DNA of 20,249 nt from Prolixibacteraceae bacterium (GCA_023228025.1 JALOCD010000079.1:1-20249), one strand, 5' to 3'; positions 1 through 8,959 are shown, counted from the stretch's first letter. Translations and numbers: made by a program. The notes: a model not told the origin generated them from the sequence alone.

Positions 1-1725
1 AATAATCAGTTAATTCAATCGATATATCCTATTGAAAGTAAGTTTATTATTGATGATATTATTCGACGTAATTTGCTTTACGTTCCGAAAAGTGAATTGG
101 TCACTACCGAGCTCTTTACCAAAATATTTGTGATCAAGGAAAGCGTTTCAGCCTTACCGGGATATTTTCTTACCATCCTTTATGATTTGTTCCTTTTCTG
201 GGAGAAAAGTGGTCATGAAAACAGCGCCAACAATTACCAGGAATACATCTATCAGGTTTATCTCTCCATCAACAAGCTGAACAACTCGCTTTTCGTAGCC
301 GGAAGTGAACTCATGGGAAGGGAAGATTTCCTATCACATGATACTTTTTTCAAAATATTGCTGCAATACCTGGGTGCAATGACCATCACTTTTGAAGGAG
401 AACCCTTAGCCGGGCTACAAATCATGGGAATATTGGAAACGCGTACCCTGGATTTCAAAAACATTGTCTTATTGTCAGTCAATGAGGGGATTATGCCAAG
501 GGCGAATGTATCGGGATCATTTATTCCCTACCATCTTCGCAGGGGGGTAGGGCTTCCAACAATCGAAGAGCAAAACGCGATGTATGCCTACTATTTCTAT
601 CGGTTGCTACAGCGGGCAGAAAGTGTGACTTTCGTTTATAACTCCGGATCCAATGGACTAAAAACCGGTGAAAAGAGCAGGTTCCTGTATCAACTTTTGA
701 TGGAATCACCTTTCGAAATAACAGAAAGTGGTGTAGAAAACACAATTGACCCGTTGCCAACATTTCCAATTTCGATAGAGAAGAAGGGAAAAGTCGTTGA
801 GGTGTTGAATGGTTTCCTGGAATCCGGAAAGAGAATGTCTCCAACGGCCCTTGACCAATATATTCAATGTCCTCTAAGCTATTATTTTAAATATATAGTT
901 GGTTTTCAGGAGGATGACGAGGTGTCGGAAGAGGTGGATGCCAGGATTTTCGGCAAACTTTTTCATACTGTCATGGAGAATATTTATCGGCCATTCCTTA
1001 ACCAGATTATTCAGGAGCGTACCCTTGATTCATTGCTGAATGATGCGGAAAGGCTTGATAAGCTTCTTGTTGATGCCTTTGCATTACATTTTTTTAAAAC
1101 AGGAAACACAATTGGGCCCTCCAAGATTACGGGACGAAACAGGCTGGTCTATGAGGTGATCAAGAAAATGGCGATTCAGACTTTGAGCTATGACCGGAAA
1201 AGAGTTCCTTTTAAAATAGAGGGAATTGAACAGGAAGTGAGTGCGATGATCCCTGTTTTTCAGGGATCCAAGTCTGTTCGTATAGGTGGGATCATCGATA
1301 GAATTGATTCATTATCAGGAGATATTGAAATAATTGATTACAAAACCGGCACAACTTTGCATGATTTCTATTCCCTGTCGGAACTATTCGACAAAGAGTC
1401 GAAAAAAAGGAACAAAGCGGCCTTCCAGACGCTGGTATATGGTTGTATTTGGGACAAAATGCACCCCGAAACAGGTGCGTTATACCCATCCATATATGCA
1501 CTGAAAAAGATTTTTCAACAAGAAAATCATCGAATTTTAATCAAAGAAAATGGCAACAGAGAGGTTAAATATCATGATGTGAAGGAAGAATTTGAACCCT
1601 TTCTGATCAGTTTACTGGAAGAGATTTTTAATCCGACCATCCCATTTTACCAGACTACGGTTGAGGACCATTGCCTGTACTGCCCGTTTAACACCATTTG
1701 TGGAAAACCGTCGGCTCAATCTTGA
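1..1725 (+). CDS. AddB-like helicase/PD-(D/E)XK nuclease, 3' part (5' end outside window)
   Basis: The frame is open from the first base, so 574 C-terminal residues of a longer protein are visible. Family members act with a UvrD-type helicase in processing double-strand DNA ends for recombination. An inactive-helicase-like segment (ETRTLDF...LLSVNEG, about 415-490) precedes the nuclease domain. The nuclease domain shows IIDRID with Asp at 1297, IDYKTG with Asp at 1336 and Lys at 1342, and a QTLVYG motif near 1425-1442. Four cysteines have the AddB iron-sulfur layout: one at 868 and a CxxCx5C set at 1672, 1681 and 1699. They flank the nuclease core, as in AddB, where they hold a 4Fe-4S cluster. 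The gene converges on trmD and overlaps its 3' end by 10 bp. Nuclease family is secure; the exact AddAB-equivalent role is inferred. Confidence 0.85.
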   Translation, partial: NNQLIQSIYPIESKFIIDDIIRRNLLYVPKSELVTTELFTKIFVIKESVSALPGYFLTILYDLFLFWEKSGHENSANNYQEYIYQVYLSINKLNNSLFVAGSELMGREDFLSHDTFFKILLQYLGAMTITFEGEPLAGLQIMGILETRTLDFKNIVLLSVNEGIMPRANVSGSFIPYHLRRGVGLPTIEEQNAMYAYYFYRLLQRAESVTFVYNSGSNGLKTGEKSRFLYQLLMESPFEITESGVENTIDPLPTFPISIEKKGKVVEVLNGFLESGKRMSPTALDQYIQCPLSYYFKYIVGFQEDDEVSEEVDARIFGKLFHTVMENIYRPFLNQIIQERTLDSLLNDAERLDKLLVDAFALHFFKTGNTIGPSKITGRNRLVYEVIKKMAIQTLSYDRKRVPFKIEGIEQEVSAMIPVFQGSKSVRIGGIIDRIDSLSGDIEIIDYKTGTTLHDFYSLSELFDKESKKRNKAAFQTLVYGCIWDKMHPETGALYPSIYALKKIFQQENHRILIKENGNREVKYHDVKEEFEPFLISLLEEIFNPTIPFYQTTVEDHCLYCPFNTICGKPSAQS

Positions 1726-2396
1726 GACAGCAGATCGGGCCTGATACGACGGGTCCTTTCGATTGCCTGCTCCATTTTCCATTCATCGATTAACTGATCA
1801 TTTCCGGAAAGTAGTATTTCCGGTACTTTCCATCCTTTGTACTCTGCAGGGCGCGTATATACCGGTGGTGTGAGCAATCCATCCTGAAAAGAATCAGTCA
1901 GTGCGGAGGTTTCGTCCGACAATACTCCCGGTAACAAACGAACGATCGCATCCGAAATGATTGCCGCAGCAAGCTCTCCACCTGTTAAAACATAGTCGCC
2001 AATCGAAAACTCCCTTGTCACAAGAAAGTCGCGTACACGCTGATCAATGCCTTTGTAATGACCGCATAAAATCATCAGGTTCCCTTTCATGGAGAGTTGA
2101 TTGGCATCCTGTTGGGTGAATTTTGCCGCATCGGGAGTCAGAAAGATGATTTCATCGTAACTGCGTTGTGCCTTTAGTTCGGAGATTGCTCTGTCAATAG
2201 GCTCCACCATCATCACCATACCTGCGCCTTTGCTAAAGGCATAATCATCCACTCTTTTGTGTTTATCGGTGGCCCAATCCCGAATATTGTGTATATAAAT
2301 CTCAGCCAGTCCTTTGTCCTTGGCCCGCTTTAAAATGGAGTGATTAAACGGACTTTCAAGTAATTCAGGTACAACAGTGAGGATATCTATACGCAT
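1716..2396 (-). CDS. trmD: tRNA (guanine-N1-)-methyltransferase TrmD
   Basis: TrmD makes m1G37 in tRNAs from S-adenosylmethionine, which prevents +1 frameshifting; it acts as a cytoplasmic dimer with a trefoil-knot fold. The 226-residue protein shows the cofactor/knot motifs LCGHYKGIDQRV (110-121) and IGDYVLTGGELAA (132-144), IVRLLPGV with Arg153, and TDSFQDGLL with Asp168, which matches the family's catalytic Asp. LTPPVYTRPAEY (175-186) is also typical. I start at MRIDILT rather than at an ATG six codons upstream, because family members begin there. The usual PYGGG loop reads AFSKG (53-57). The HYKG variant of the knot motif is, as I recall, normal in Bacteroidota. The 3' end overlaps the convergent nuclease gene by 10 bp. 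Confidence 0.96.
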   Translation of the reverse strand: MRIDILTVVPELLESPFNHSILKRAKDKGLAEIYIHNIRDWATDKHKRVDDYAFSKGAGMVMMVEPIDRAISELKAQRSYDEIIFLTPDAAKFTQQDANQLSMKGNLMILCGHYKGIDQRVRDFLVTREFSIGDYVLTGGELAAAIISDAIVRLLPGVLSDETSALTDSFQDGLLTPPVYTRPAEYKGWKVPEILLSGNDQLIDEWKMEQAIERTRRIRPDLLSQD

Positions 2397-2411
2397 GTAG
2401 GAGATTTTTGG

Positions 2412-2419
2412 CAAAGGTA
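2412..2419 (-). promoter_or_regulatory. Candidate -7 box for trmD (TACCTTTG)
   Basis: TACCTTTG on the minus strand matches the Bacteroidota -7 consensus TAnnTTTG exactly and ends 15 bp before the trmD start, giving a very short leader. I see no TTG -33 box at the right spacing, so the call rests on one box. Confidence 0.4.
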
Positions 2420-2497
2420 AAAAAACTCTTTTACGCGCATATTCGTCTCATTTGGGGTCAAATTGCAAAAATTTCTTAAAATATGTTTCAGAAACAG

Positions 2498-2527
2498 TTG
2501 ACGTTAACGGGTAAATATCTATTTTCG
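2498..2527 (+). promoter_or_regulatory. Candidate Bacteroidota promoter for the DUF349 gene
   Basis: TTG at 2498-2500 is followed after 19 bp by TATTTTCG at 2520-2527, one mismatch from TAnnTTTG. Transcription would start near 2534 and leave a leader of about 100 nt. In that leader AATACCCA (2550-2557) and TGGGTATT (2593-2600) form a perfect 8-bp inverted repeat around a 35-nt loop that may fold in the mRNA. Confidence 0.5.
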
Positions 2528-2633
2528 TGCAGAATTATTAAACATATGAAATACCCATGAGAATATGTTCACACCTACCGGAAATGATTATTTGGGTATT
2601 CCATGCGCCCTTTGAGAAACAAATTATGAACGC

Positions 2634-4685
2634 ATGAAATCTAAAGAATTGGAGAATCCTGCTTCCTCACCGGAAATTGAACAGTTACCTGTAGCCGGCG
2701 TAGAGAATGATGAGACTGGTGTTACTTCGGAACAGATAGTTAACAATGAAGAGGTTAAAAACGAGGAACTTGCAGTAATTGAAGAACAAAATCCCCAGAC
2801 TACCGGAATAACAGAAGCAGAAGTTATTGCAGTAGCACCTATTCATGAAAATGAATCCGAATTGACAGATGCAATCCTCGAGCCTCAATTGGACGTTGTT
2901 GATGAAGAAGATGATCCATTTCACGACGATGAACCAACGGCAGATGGCCAGCCTATTCACGATTACTCCTCTTACAACAAGATAAATCTGATCAACACGC
3001 TTCGAAAAATAATTGGCGAAGGGGATGTTGATGTGATTAAACCGCATGCAGACGCGATCAAGGCCTGTTTTTATAAAATAAGAAACCACGAAATAGGCGA
3101 ACAAAAGGCAGCTTTCATTGCTCAAGGCAACGATGAAGAGCTTTTCCTTGCTGAATCTGATTCGTATGAACTGGAATTAAAAGATCTTTTCAGGGAGTAC
3201 AAGAACCTTCGGTACGAAGCCAACAAGAAACTTGAGGCTGTTAAGGAGGAAAACTACCTGAAGAAGGTTGAAATTATAGAAGAGATTAAAACACTGGTAA
3301 ACAGTGAAAATTCATTGAACAATACATTTCAGATGTTCAATGAGTTGCAGCTCAAATTCAAGGCTATAGGCCAGGTTCCGCAATCGAAAGTCAAAGATCT
3401 TTGGGAAAATTACCACTACCAGGTAGAGCGGTTCTACGATTTTGTCAAAATCGACCGTGAATTGAGAGACCTCGATCTGAAACGCAACATGGATCAAAAG
3501 ATGCTTCTGTGTATCAAAGCAGAAGAGTTATCAGTCAATTCAGAAGAACCACTGGTGACATTTAAGGAGCTGCAAAAGCTGCACGAATCCTGGAGGGAAA
3601 TCGGGCCGGTACCAAGAGATCATAAACAAGAGCTTTGGGACCGTTTTAAGATTGCCACTTCCGTTATTAACAAAAGATACCAGCAACATTTTGAGCAGGA
3701 GCGCTCAGTTCAGAAAGAACAACTTCAAAAGAAGATCGAACTTTGTGAATTGGCGGAAGGTTTGTCGGGTTTTGTATCAGACAATCCACGCGAATGGAAC
3801 GATGTTACCGAAAAGGTGATCGCTCTTCAGGATGAGTGGAAGAAGACAGGTTTTGGTCCAAGGAAAGAGAACAGCAAAATTTGGGATCGTTTCAGGGCAG
3901 CCAATGATAGCTTCTTTCAAAACAAGCGGAATTTCTGGAACAAGAGCAAAGAACATTTGTTGCAGAACTATGCAATGAAAGTTGACATTTGTGAACAGGC
4001 TGAACGACTGAAAGATAGCGACGAATGGAAGGCAACTACCGACAAATTGATCACGCTTCAGAAGAAATGGAAAGATGTTGGTCCAGTGCCCAGAAAGCAA
4101 TCTGAACTGATTTGGAAACGATTTCGCACGGCTTGTGATGAGTTTTTTAACAAGAAGCAGACTCATTTTTCAGGTGTCACAGGTGACCAGGATGAAAACC
4201 TGAAAGCCAAGAAACAATTGGTTTCCGAAATTGAAGAATACAAACTTACCGGAATTGTCAAAGATGATCTGTCTGTGCTGAAGAGATTTCAGGACAGATG
4301 GGCTGAGATTGGTCATGTACCTTTTAGAAAGAAAGAGGAACTGCAGAACAAGTACCACGATGCCATTGACAATCAGTTTAATAAAATTAAAATGGATGAT
4401 TCGGATTTAAACATGATCAAGTTTAAATCTAAAATTGAACATTTGGCTTCATTACCGAGAGGCTGGTCTAAAATCAACATGGAACGGGATCGCTATTCGG
4501 TTCGCCTGAGGCAGTTGGAGAGCGATATCAATACCTTGACCAACAACGTTGGCTTCTTTGGAACTTCAGAAGGAGCGCAGTCACTGATAAAAGGGGTGAA
4601 CGACCAGATTGATAAACTAAAAACACAAATTGATCAGCTTAAGTCGAAGATGAAAATCATCGATGAACAAGAGGAGATCAATTGA
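2634..4685 (+). CDS. DUF349 repeat protein with acidic N-terminus
   Basis: A 683-residue cytoplasmic protein with no signal peptide. Residues 1-110 are very acidic, low in complexity and probably disordered. Five copies of the DUF349 unit follow, with the pattern W-x3-G-x-V/G-P...LW-x-RF...FF. They start near residues 241 (degenerate), 320, 402, 479 and 556. The C-terminal 60 residues look like a coiled coil. The molecular function of DUF349 is not established to my knowledge; the architecture suggests an elongated helical scaffold. The gene stands alone between its own promoter and a strong terminator. An ATG 8 bp upstream opens only a three-codon frame whose stop overlaps this start codon. 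Confidence 0.88.
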   Translation: MKSKELENPASSPEIEQLPVAGVENDETGVTSEQIVNNEEVKNEELAVIEEQNPQTTGITEAEVIAVAPIHENESELTDAILEPQLDVVDEEDDPFHDDEPTADGQPIHDYSSYNKINLINTLRKIIGEGDVDVIKPHADAIKACFYKIRNHEIGEQKAAFIAQGNDEELFLAESDSYELELKDLFREYKNLRYEANKKLEAVKEENYLKKVEIIEEIKTLVNSENSLNNTFQMFNELQLKFKAIGQVPQSKVKDLWENYHYQVERFYDFVKIDRELRDLDLKRNMDQKMLLCIKAEELSVNSEEPLVTFKELQKLHESWREIGPVPRDHKQELWDRFKIATSVINKRYQQHFEQERSVQKEQLQKKIELCELAEGLSGFVSDNPREWNDVTEKVIALQDEWKKTGFGPRKENSKIWDRFRAANDSFFQNKRNFWNKSKEHLLQNYAMKVDICEQAERLKDSDEWKATTDKLITLQKKWKDVGPVPRKQSELIWKRFRTACDEFFNKKQTHFSGVTGDQDENLKAKKQLVSEIEEYKLTGIVKDDLSVLKRFQDRWAEIGHVPFRKKEELQNKYHDAIDNQFNKIKMDDSDLNMIKFKSKIEHLASLPRGWSKINMERDRYSVRLRQLESDINTLTNNVGFFGTSEGAQSLIKGVNDQIDKLKTQIDQLKSKMKIIDEQEEIN

Positions 4686-4703
4686 TAATAAGCAACTTTA
4701 CTG

Positions 4704-4741
4704 GACCCGTTCCCTTTTGGGGGCGGGTCTTTGATTTAGAA
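4704..4741 (+). terminator. Rho-independent terminator after the DUF349 gene
   Basis: An 11-bp stem (4704-4714 with 4719-4729), including two G-T wobbles, closes on a TTTT loop. Its base is GACCCG/CGGGTC. A T-rich run (TCTTTGATTT) follows. It lies 18 bp after the stop codon and separates this gene from pyrG. Confidence 0.85.
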
Positions 4742-4831
4742 TTAAGCCGACAATTTTGCCGACAGATTCTGCCTTTACGTTTTTTATTCTTTACTTTGCA
4801 CTCGTTGAAAACACATTAAATTCGGAAAGTT

Positions 4832-6451
4832 TTGTCAACTACCAAGTACATTTTTGTCACAGGAGGTGTCGCTTCATCCTTAGGTAAAGGAATTATCGCA
4901 TCCTCATTAGCCAAATTACTCCAGGCGAGAGGCTACAAAGTCACCATCCAAAAACTTGATCCATACATCAACGTTGATCCTGGTACCCTTAATCCATACG
5001 AACACGGTGAGTGTTACGTAACCGAGGATGGAGCGGAGACTGATCTGGATTTGGGTCATTATGAGCGCTTTCTGAATTCTCCAACCTCACAGGCAAACAA
5101 CGTTACAACCGGCAGGATATACCAGTCGGTGATCAACAAGGAGCGACGGGGTGATTATCTTGGTAAAACTGTACAGATCATCCCTCACATCACGGATGAG
5201 ATAAAAAGATACATCAAATACCTTGGATCCAAGAAAAAATTTGATGTAGTCATATCAGAAATTGGAGGAACAGTCGGTGACATTGAGTCTTTGCCTTACA
5301 TTGAGGCTGTTCGCCAGATGAAGTGGGAGTTAGGCACCGATGCGCTGATCATTCATCTTACCCTGGTTCCTTATTTACAGGCGTCTGGAGAGCTGAAAAC
5401 CAAGCCTACACAGCATTCCGTGAAACAGTTGCTGGAGAACGGAGTTCAGCCGGATGTGCTTGTACTGCGCACGGAACACCAGCTTACACCTGATCTTAAA
5501 GGGAAAGTAGCGCTGTTTTGCAACGTTAGTAAAGAGGCGGTTATCGAATCCATCGATGTATCTACCATCTATGAGGTTCCAATAAGGATGAAGGAAGAGA
5601 AGCTTGATGTGATCGTACTGAAAAAACTTGGACTCCCGCTTGGTAATGAGCCGGACCTGAAAAATTGGAACGAATTTCTGGAGAGATACAAGAATCCTAA
5701 AAAAGAGGTCAAAATTGCCCTCATTGGAAAGTATGTTGAGTTGAGGGATGCATATAAGTCTATTGCAGAGGCAATTATACATGCGGGAGCTTCCAACGAA
5801 TGCAAAGTAAAAGTCGAGTGGATTCATTCCGAAAAGATCAACGAAGAAAATATTGAAAGGAAATTAAAAGGCTGTCAGGGGATTATAATAGCTCCCGGAT
5901 TTGGTCATCGCGGAATCGAAGGTAAAATTATCGCTGCAAAATACGCCAGAGAGCTGAAAATTCCCTATTTCGGGATATGCCTTGGAATGCAAATTGCTGT
6001 GATTGAATTTGCCCGGGACATCCTGAATTTGCATGGGGCCGATTCTACAGAAATGAATCAATTGACGAAATACCCTGTAATTGATTTAATGGATGAACAA
6101 AAAGGCATCATTGACAAAGGAGGCACCATGCGTCTTGGATCTTATGCCTGTAACCTGAAAAAAGATTCCAATTCCTACAAAGCATACGGCAGAACGAAAA
6201 TATCGGAACGCCATCGTCACCGTTACGAATTCAACAACAGCTTTTTGGCCAGCTTTGAAAAAGCAGGCATGAAGGCTGTGGGTTTTAATCCCGATACAGG
6301 CCTGGTCGAAGTGATCGAAATACCGGATCACCCCTGGTTTGTTGGAGTACAGTTTCACCCTGAATACAGCAGTACTGTACTTCAGCCACACCCACTTTTT
6401 ATTGCTTTTATCAAAGCAGTTATCGATTATTCTCAAAAACAATCAATTTAA
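4832..6451 (+). CDS. pyrG: CTP synthase
   Basis: CTP synthase converts UTP to CTP using ATP and glutamine, the last step of pyrimidine nucleotide synthesis. The 539-residue protein has the N-terminal synthetase domain, with TGGVASSLGKGI (10-21), the DPYINVDPGT and HGECYVTEDG motifs, and GGTVGDIES. The C-terminal class I amidotransferase domain has nucleophile Cys383 in GICLGMQ and His509/Glu511 in FHPE. Length matches the family (E. coli 545). The start must be TTG at 4832: the frame has TAA at 4817 and no ATG or GTG between, and STTKYIFVTGG is the normal N-terminus. A weak -7-like box, TTACTTTG, sits at 4791-4798. yidC follows after 3 bp, so the two are probably co-transcribed. Confidence 0.97.
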   Translation: MSTTKYIFVTGGVASSLGKGIIASSLAKLLQARGYKVTIQKLDPYINVDPGTLNPYEHGECYVTEDGAETDLDLGHYERFLNSPTSQANNVTTGRIYQSVINKERRGDYLGKTVQIIPHITDEIKRYIKYLGSKKKFDVVISEIGGTVGDIESLPYIEAVRQMKWELGTDALIIHLTLVPYLQASGELKTKPTQHSVKQLLENGVQPDVLVLRTEHQLTPDLKGKVALFCNVSKEAVIESIDVSTIYEVPIRMKEEKLDVIVLKKLGLPLGNEPDLKNWNEFLERYKNPKKEVKIALIGKYVELRDAYKSIAEAIIHAGASNECKVKVEWIHSEKINEENIERKLKGCQGIIIAPGFGHRGIEGKIIAAKYARELKIPYFGICLGMQIAVIEFARDILNLHGADSTEMNQLTKYPVIDLMDEQKGIIDKGGTMRLGSYACNLKKDSNSYKAYGRTKISERHRHRYEFNNSFLASFEKAGMKAVGFNPDTGLVEVIEIPDHPWFVGVQFHPEYSSTVLQPHPLFIAFIKAVIDYSQKQSI

Positions 6452-6454
6452 TTT

Positions 6455-8383
6455 ATGGATAAGAATACCATCGCAGGACTGGTTCTAATATTTATTATTC
6501 TTTTTACTGCCAGTTATTTCAACAAACCTTCAGAGAAAGAACTGGAGCGTTTAAGGTTGAAAAATGACTCAATAGCAGTGATCGAAAATGTCAAAGCCAA
6601 AGAGAGTGCAAAACAGGTTGAGCTCTCTGCCATGCAACCATCCGCTATAAAGCCAGAATCTTCCAGCGTTCAAAATGAACTGACCAATTTATATGGAGTA
6701 TTTTCAGTTGCTGCCAAGGGTGAGGAAAAATTTGTAACCCTTGAGAACAACCTGATGAAAGTAGTACTTTCCAACAAGGGAGGTAAAATATATTCTGTTG
6801 AACTTAAAAACTACAAAAGGTTCGATGGTAAGCCACTGGTACTTTTCGAGGGAGAGGCAAACCGATTCGGATTGAACTTTTTCTCCCAAAACAAGAGTAT
6901 TCAAACAGATCACTTCTTCTTTCAACCTTCTGTTAAAGAGAGCATTGTAACAGTGGCAACCTCCAAAGTACCTATCGGGAAAGAGGGACGCGAAAAATTC
7001 AACAAGGATAATCCGGGGGATTCAAAATCGGTCTCCATGCTTCTGGATGCAGGTAACAACGTATCCATTGAATATGTTTATACCCTGAGGCACAACTCCT
7101 ATCTGGTTGGATTTGACATCAAAACATCGGGGTTGAAGAAAGTGACCGGAGCCAACTCCGAATATGTTAATTTCCTTTGGAGTATAAATATGCCAAGACA
7201 GGAGAAAATGTCAAAGTTTGGTGAAAATAATCAATCTACTATTTTCTATAAGTTTGATAAAGACGTTGTTGATAAGCTTGATCCTGCCAAATCTGAATCT
7301 AAATCACTTTCCACAAAGGTTAAGTGGATTGGTTTCAAACAGCAGTTTTTCTCTTCGGTGGTGATAGCCGATCAGGCGTTCCAAAATGCTCAGATATCAA
7401 CAAAAAAAACAGATTTGGATTCATCCTATGTGGCAGAGATGACAGCGGATATGACCATTCCCCTGGATGTTAAGGGAAGTGAAAGTTTTCCAGCCAAAAT
7501 CTTTTTTGGACCCAATCAGTATAATACGCTGAATCAGTTTGATTTAGGAATGGAAGAGCAACTTGCTCTTGGTTGGACAATAATTGGATGGGTGAACATA
7601 TACATCGTCATTCCGGCTTTTGATTTTCTGCACCGGTACATCAGCAATTATGGTTTGATAATTCTTTTGCTTACCATTTATATCAAACTGCTTACATTGA
7701 TTTTTACCTACAAATCATACATTTCCACAGCCAAGATGAGGCTGTTGAAACCTGAAATTGAGGAGATTCAAAAGAAATTTGGCGATGACAAGAAGCTGGA
7801 ATCGCAACAAGCAGTAATGGCATTTTACAAGAAAGCAGGGGTAAATCCAATGGGGGGATGTCTTCCTATGGTGCTTCAGATGCCTATTTTGATTGCCATG
7901 TTCTATTTCTTTCCAATTTCAATTGAACTACGCCAGCAAAGCTTCCTGTGGGCATCCGACTTATCTACGTATGATTCAATCATGACATTGCCGTTTACAG
8001 TTCCATTCGGCTTTGGTAACCACGTCAGCCTATTCTGTCTGTTGATGACGATCACCAATATACTTTACGTGAAGTATAACAATGAGATGACTGGCGCCGG
8101 AACGCAGCAAATGCCTGGTATGAAGACCATGATGTACCTGATGCCGGTGATGTTCCTCTTTATTTTCAACAGCTACGCAGCAGGATTGAGTTTGTATTAC
8201 TTCCTCTCTTTGGTTTTGACCTTTGTTCAGATGTATATTTTCAAACAACTGATCGATGAGGACAAGATTCATGCCCAGATCAAAGCGAAACAAAAGATTC
8301 CGGTGACCAAATCCAAATTCCAGGCCAAACTGGAGGAGATGGCCAAACAAAAGGCTCTTAACGATAAAAAGAAGAGCAAATGA
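6455..8383 (+). CDS. yidC: Membrane protein insertase YidC
   Basis: YidC inserts and folds inner-membrane proteins, alone or with SecYEG. The 642-residue protein has the Gram-negative layout: an N-terminal membrane anchor (5-21), a large periplasmic beta-domain (about 80-365), then the conserved core with membrane segments near 399-417, 467-487, 523-540, 558-576 and 578-598. It ends in a Lys-rich tail (606-642) that could contact the ribosome. The cytoplasmic hairpin contains STAKMRLLKPE (424-434). Aligning that motif with E. coli puts Lys411 at the groove position held by Arg366 there, so the positive charge is kept. It lies 3 bp after pyrG, and its stop codon is inside the downstream terminator stem. 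Confidence 0.96.
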   Translation: MDKNTIAGLVLIFIILFTASYFNKPSEKELERLRLKNDSIAVIENVKAKESAKQVELSAMQPSAIKPESSSVQNELTNLYGVFSVAAKGEEKFVTLENNLMKVVLSNKGGKIYSVELKNYKRFDGKPLVLFEGEANRFGLNFFSQNKSIQTDHFFFQPSVKESIVTVATSKVPIGKEGREKFNKDNPGDSKSVSMLLDAGNNVSIEYVYTLRHNSYLVGFDIKTSGLKKVTGANSEYVNFLWSINMPRQEKMSKFGENNQSTIFYKFDKDVVDKLDPAKSESKSLSTKVKWIGFKQQFFSSVVIADQAFQNAQISTKKTDLDSSYVAEMTADMTIPLDVKGSESFPAKIFFGPNQYNTLNQFDLGMEEQLALGWTIIGWVNIYIVIPAFDFLHRYISNYGLIILLLTIYIKLLTLIFTYKSYISTAKMRLLKPEIEEIQKKFGDDKKLESQQAVMAFYKKAGVNPMGGCLPMVLQMPILIAMFYFFPISIELRQQSFLWASDLSTYDSIMTLPFTVPFGFGNHVSLFCLLMTITNILYVKYNNEMTGAGTQQMPGMKTMMYLMPVMFLFIFNSYAAGLSLYYFLSLVLTFVQMYIFKQLIDEDKIHAQIKAKQKIPVTKSKFQAKLEEMAKQKALNDKKKSK

Positions 8384-8432
8384 TAAATAAAAATGGCCCC
8401 ACCGGGGTCATTTTTATTTATCATTTGCTCTT
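8372..8432. terminator. Bidirectional terminator shared by yidC and ribH
   Basis: A 29-bp stem (8372-8400 with 8404-8432, one G-T wobble) closes on a 3-nt loop. The GC-rich tip (GGCCCC/GGGGTC) is flanked on each side by an A/T run, so either strand yields a hairpin followed by TTTTTATTT. The yidC stop (8381-8383) and the ribH stop (8414-8416) both lie inside the stem. Confidence 0.9.
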
Positions 8433-8911
8433 AATCTCTTGCTTAACGCTACCATCTTGATTGCCGTATACGCTGCTTCATCGCCTTTGTTTCCCAGGCG
8501 ACCTCCTGCACGGTCGAGCGCTTGTTGCTGGTTGTCGGTAGTCAATACACCAAAAATAAAGGGAATCCCATAGTCGAGATTAAGTTTGGTGGTTCCATAT
8601 GTAACGCCCTGGCAAATAAAATCAAAATGGCGCGTTTCGCCCTGGATCACACAGCCAAGCAAAATAACCGCATCAACATCAGTGTTTTCAGCCATCAATT
8701 GCCCGCCCAGGGTTAGCTCAAAAGTTCCGGGAACCTCTTCAACTTGAATATCTTCGCGGTTAGCGCCATACTTTACCAGCGTGTCGACAGCTCCGTTTTT
8801 TAATGCAATGGTAACTTCACGGTTCCATTCCGCGTAAACGATTCCAAATTTCATTCCTTTGGCATCGGGAACTTCATGATTGACATGATCTGAGAGATTG
8901 ACTGTGGCCAT
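8414..8911 (-). CDS. ribH: 6,7-dimethyl-8-ribityllumazine synthase
   Basis: Lumazine synthase condenses 5-amino-6-ribitylaminouracil with 3,4-dihydroxy-2-butanone 4-phosphate, the penultimate step of riboflavin synthesis; family members assemble as pentamers or 60-mers. The 165-residue protein shows the substrate-binding EVPGTFELTL stretch (59-68), GCVIQGETRHFDFI with the conserved His95, and GVLTTDNQQQALDRAGG followed by GNKGDEAA (121-147). The start ATG is the only sensible one. No other riboflavin genes are nearby, and I see no FMN riboswitch in the 330 bp upstream; no TAnnTTTG promoter box is visible there either. It faces yidC and shares its terminator. Confidence 0.96.
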   Translation of the reverse strand: MATVNLSDHVNHEVPDAKGMKFGIVYAEWNREVTIALKNGAVDTLVKYGANREDIQVEEVPGTFELTLGGQLMAENTDVDAVILLGCVIQGETRHFDFICQGVTYGTTKLNLDYGIPFIFGVLTTDNQQQALDRAGGRLGNKGDEAAYTAIKMVALSKRLRANDK

Positions 8912-8918
8912 AATAGAA

Positions 8919-8954
8919 GTTTAAAATGTTTATGATGTTTAAAATGTTTATAAT
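8919..8954. repeat. Two 18-bp AT-rich direct repeats
   Basis: GTTTAAAATGTTTATGAT (8919-8936) and GTTTAAAATGTTTATAAT (8937-8954) are adjacent and differ at one base. A partial third copy lies near 8986-9000. They sit directly upstream of ribH, in the stretch 8912-9241 that contains no gene. Confidence 0.75.
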
Positions 8955-8959
8955 GTTCT

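Noticed and set aside
2626..2637. Three-codon upstream frame whose stop overlaps the DUF349 start
   Set aside because: Striking arrangement, but a three-codon frame easily arises by chance and nothing else supports regulation.
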